Positions 61,412 through 64,000 of a stretch of DNA of 64,000 nt are shown in pieces (positions within the stretch are counted from its first letter, which is position 1; each line of letters opens with the position of its first letter). The position numbers and the translations under genes were made by a program. The notes under the pieces are model-generated. The model did not search any database and had not been told where the DNA came from. It saw nothing but the letters and a program-made list of their open reading frames with translations. The stretch is taken from positions 7,492,162-7,556,161 of the forward strand of contig CM119271.1 of assembly GCA_051294375.1 (NCBI GenBank), written 5' to 3'. The DNA comes from Paraspadella gotoi (taxonomy: Eukaryota > Chaetognatha).

Positions 61412-61444
61412 ATGGTTGAACGTAACCCTTATGGCTGGTCGTAA
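61412..61444 (+). promoter_or_regulatory. Overlapping upstream ORF of the DCC-like gene
   Basis: An ATG at 61,412 in good context (ACAATGG) opens a 10-codon frame (MVERNPYGWS) that ends at TAA 61,442-61,444, just beyond the main ATG at 61,431. The main ATG has a weaker context (CTTATGG). This arrangement would lower translation of the receptor, if the transcript starts upstream. Confidence 0.4.
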
Positions 61445-64000
61445 AAAAATCAAAGGCCGCGCGTTGACATTGGCCGTCGTCCTCGTGGCTTGCGTCGGAT
61501 TCCGCGTCTCGCATCAGCTCCACCTTCGTTTCGAATCGCTTCCCGAGGATTCCACAGTGTCGCCCAACGGCACGGTGACTTTGCATTGCGACGCGGAACG
61601 GGTCTTCGGCGAGGAAGAAGCCAAAGCCCCCGTCGAGATCGAATGGAGAAAAGACGGGGAAAAATTGAATCTACTCTCGAACGACTCGTCGGCGAGAATT
61701 TATCAGCTCTCCAATGGATCTCTCGTTGTGCAAAGATTCGAGTCGCGTTCGGATCGCGACGATGGAAATGAAAATACCGACGAAGGTCGATACCGCTGCG
61801 TGGCCACCGGTCCGGAAGGAGTTCTTCTTTCCAAGTCCGCGACAGTGAAAGCGGCCGCGACCCCATTTTTTCCCGACGATGGTCATCCTCAATCTACCTC
61901 TGTTCACCGCGGCGGCGCGGCCAGGTTCCGTTGCTCCGTCGGCGATGGGACCGAACCGCCCGTCGAATACTCATGGAAGTTTAATCAGGGAAATCTACCT
62001 CAAAACTCACGATTTACCGTCATACCTGGAGGCGCTTTGCAAATCGCAGACGCGCGTTTTTCTGATTCAGGTTTCTACCAGTGTATTGCATCCAATATTG
62101 CAGGCGTCGCATTAAGCAACAAAGCTTTTTTAAATGTTTTACTTGGCCAAGATGATTCAACTACCTCAAAAAATATTGAAACCAAGCCTTTAGTTATGAG
62201 AGCCAGACCCTCGAATGTTTCCGCTCTTATTGGCACTGATGTAGTTTTGGAATGTTTGCCCGATGGATATCCATATCCTGAAGTGAGTTGGTTTTTTTCG
62301 ACTGGACACCCGATAGACACAACAAATAACTCCCATTACACGATTTTTGGTCGGGGTAATCTCATGATTATTGGCGCAACCGAACAGGACAGGGGCTTAT
62401 ATGTTTGTAAATCAACGATTCCAGGCTCACTATCTTCTATATTAACATCTGCGTTTGTTGAAATGCTAATTCCACCTAAGTTAATCGAAACACCCAAGAG
62501 CTTTTCCTTACCAATTGCTCAAACTGCGAGATTTACTTGCCTCTCTGATTCTTCTACTTACCCAACTCCGATCACAAATTGGTATAGAAATGGAATGGCC
62601 GTGAATTTCATTGGAAGAATAAAGAAAATGGATGGTGGAAAAACTTTATTAATATCCCAGCTTACCACTTCGGATGATGGAATATATCAGTGCATAATAG
62701 AAAATAAAGTAGGGTCAGTTACAGCCGCCGCAAAGCTGACGGTAAATATATCAGGTAACGAGCCTGCATCTCCGACAAACCTCAAAGCACTTAGTCTGAA
62801 AACCACTTCTGTAACACTTGAATGGGAAGCAGTTTTGACATCTATTTCTCGTCCTATTGTTGCCTATTCTGTTCATTACTTCCAAACCAAAGGAGGTCTC
62901 GAGTTTCAAAAAATTGAAATGGAAAACAGGGCTTATATCACAGAGTTAAAACCATTCACCAACTATACATTTTATGTTGTCGCTTATAACAAAGAATCTG
63001 CATCGGAACACTCCAATTATTTAACACTTACCACAAAAACCTCTTTGCCATTAGCAGTGCCAGATTTTGTCGTAACTCCAACCTCTTCAACGAGCCTCAG
63101 GCTCGATTGGAATGAACTCCCAATCGAAAAAACAAGAGGTATAATTACTTCTTATAAGATTTTGTTGAGGTCAAAAGTTGATCCCGAAATTACCGTTCGA
63201 GAAATTGATGGAAAAGAACGGCGATTCACATTAACTGGACTAAAGCCTGGAACTTCATATGACGTGTAAGTTTCCCAATAAAAAAAAGTAAATATTCTGA
63301 AATAATTTTAAACAAAAATTCTTTATCCTAATTTTCTTTCAGACTATTGCTTGCTGGAACGACTGTCGGTTATCCTGTTTACAATGAAGAAATGTGGAAA
63401 ACTGTGTCAATGCCTGCTCAAAATTTAATTAACATATTGAAATCTCCGTCAATGAACGTTAATATCTTAAACGCAACCGCAGTCCTCATAAACTGGAACT
63501 CAAATGCCAAAAACGTCATGGGATACAAACTATTTTACAATAAAGAAACTGAGTCAGTGTACGGACCTATTATTCATATTAAAGATGTTACGTCGCATTT
63601 ATTATCCGATCTACAGCCAGGATCTGTTTACATTTTTAAGTTGGTTGCCTTTAATATAAATGGTGAGAGTGGCCCGGTTACACAATCTGTACATTTACCA
63701 TCGAAGTTCCAAACTACTACTGTTGACCTGGGAGATCAGCCAAAAATGATTGAAAACACAGAGAATAATACTAGAAGTTCTTATTTGCCACCTCCTCCAC
63801 ATAACATTCGAATTGCTGTAAGGTCACCAGATTCAGTCAGTATTTCTTGGCAGCCCCCTTTCCAGCATAAACATTCTTATAATACTGAAGTTGTCAGATA
63901 TACGATTAAATATAAACCCTTTATTACAAATCGCCCATCAGATCCTAACATTTCTTTGTACAAGTACAAACAAAGTGCAAGAACAAAGATTTTAGTGACG
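61431..64000 (+). CDS. DCC: DCC/neogenin-like netrin receptor, 5' part (runs off the window)
   Basis: Netrin receptors of this class steer axons and migrating cells. Exon 1, 61,431-63,265, encodes a signal peptide (ALTLAVVLVACVGF), four Ig domains (paired Cys in TVTLHCDAE/GRYRCVATG, ARFRCSVGD/GFYQCIASN, VVLECLPDG/GLYVCKST, ARFTCLSDS/GIYQCIIEN) and 1.7 FN3 domains. A 77 bp intron (63,266-63,342, GT-AG, phase 2) leads to exon 2, which is open to 64,000 with two further FN3 domains. Diagnostic matches to DCC include QLSNGSLVVQ in Ig1, RPSNVSALIGTDVVLECLPD in Ig3 and TEVVRYTIKYKP in the last visible FN3 (DCC has SEVRLYTVRWR). Membrane and cytoplasmic parts lie beyond the window. The first ~600 bp are GC-rich and the rest AT-rich. 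The domain order suggests that one FN3 of DCC is missing. Confidence 0.85.

Overview
The window is animal nuclear DNA. Evidence: short spliced introns with GT-AG (and two GC-AG) borders, metazoan families (TRAK/Milton, LAMP, DDIT4/REDD1, PLCXD, a DCC/neogenin netrin receptor, a CFAP92-like ciliary protein), a BEL/Pao-type retroelement remnant, a tRNA-like SINE and very dense simple repeats, chiefly (CT)n, (CTTT)n and (TCG)-type arrays. A ciliary protein next to a netrin receptor suits an invertebrate with motile cilia or flagellated sperm. I cannot name the species. All multi-exon models were built by eye from splice sites, reading phase and remembered family features, with no alignment run.

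Layout. 1-13.5 kb: AT-rich and microsatellite-rich DNA with many N gaps; no gene I can support. 13.5-14.1 kb: a GC-rich minisatellite. 14.2-17.3 kb: mostly empty, with a hammerhead-like motif near 15.34 kb and one possible terminal exon near 15.75 kb. 17.3-43.5 kb: one large minus-strand TRAK/Milton gene of about 20 exons. Its middle carries a ~7.4 kb block present twice (about 20.24-27.54 kb and 30.05-37.61 kb). The right copy keeps every exon in frame; the left copy has scattered single-base indels. The right copy starts exactly at a 25-N gap, and between the copies lies a decayed BEL/Pao-like retroelement. I read this as two haplotypes placed in series in the assembly. 43.5-44.75 kb: a head-to-head upstream region. 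44.75-46.14 kb: plus-strand LAMP gene of seven exons. 46.8-47.75 kb: a 920 bp long-inverted-repeat element flanked by TA. 49.06-51.26 kb: minus-strand DDIT4/REDD1-like gene of four exons. 52.90-59.51 kb: minus-strand PLCXD gene of seven exons whose ~4.2 kb first intron contains a complete plus-strand CFAP92-like gene (55.37-59.05 kb). 61.43-64.0 kb: 5' part of a plus-strand DCC/neogenin-like receptor running off the window.

The genes do not form one pathway. TRAK (mitochondrial transport on microtubules), LAMP (lysosomal membrane), DDIT4 (stress inhibitor of mTORC1), PLCXD (phosphoinositide phospholipase-like), CFAP92-like (cilium) and DCC (axon guidance) are separate cell-biological functions. 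The points of most interest are the nested PLCXD/CFAP92 pair, two GC-AG introns in PLCXD, a SINE that supplies a 3' splice site, the duplicated TRAK block, and the DCC-like receptor that appears one FN3 domain short.
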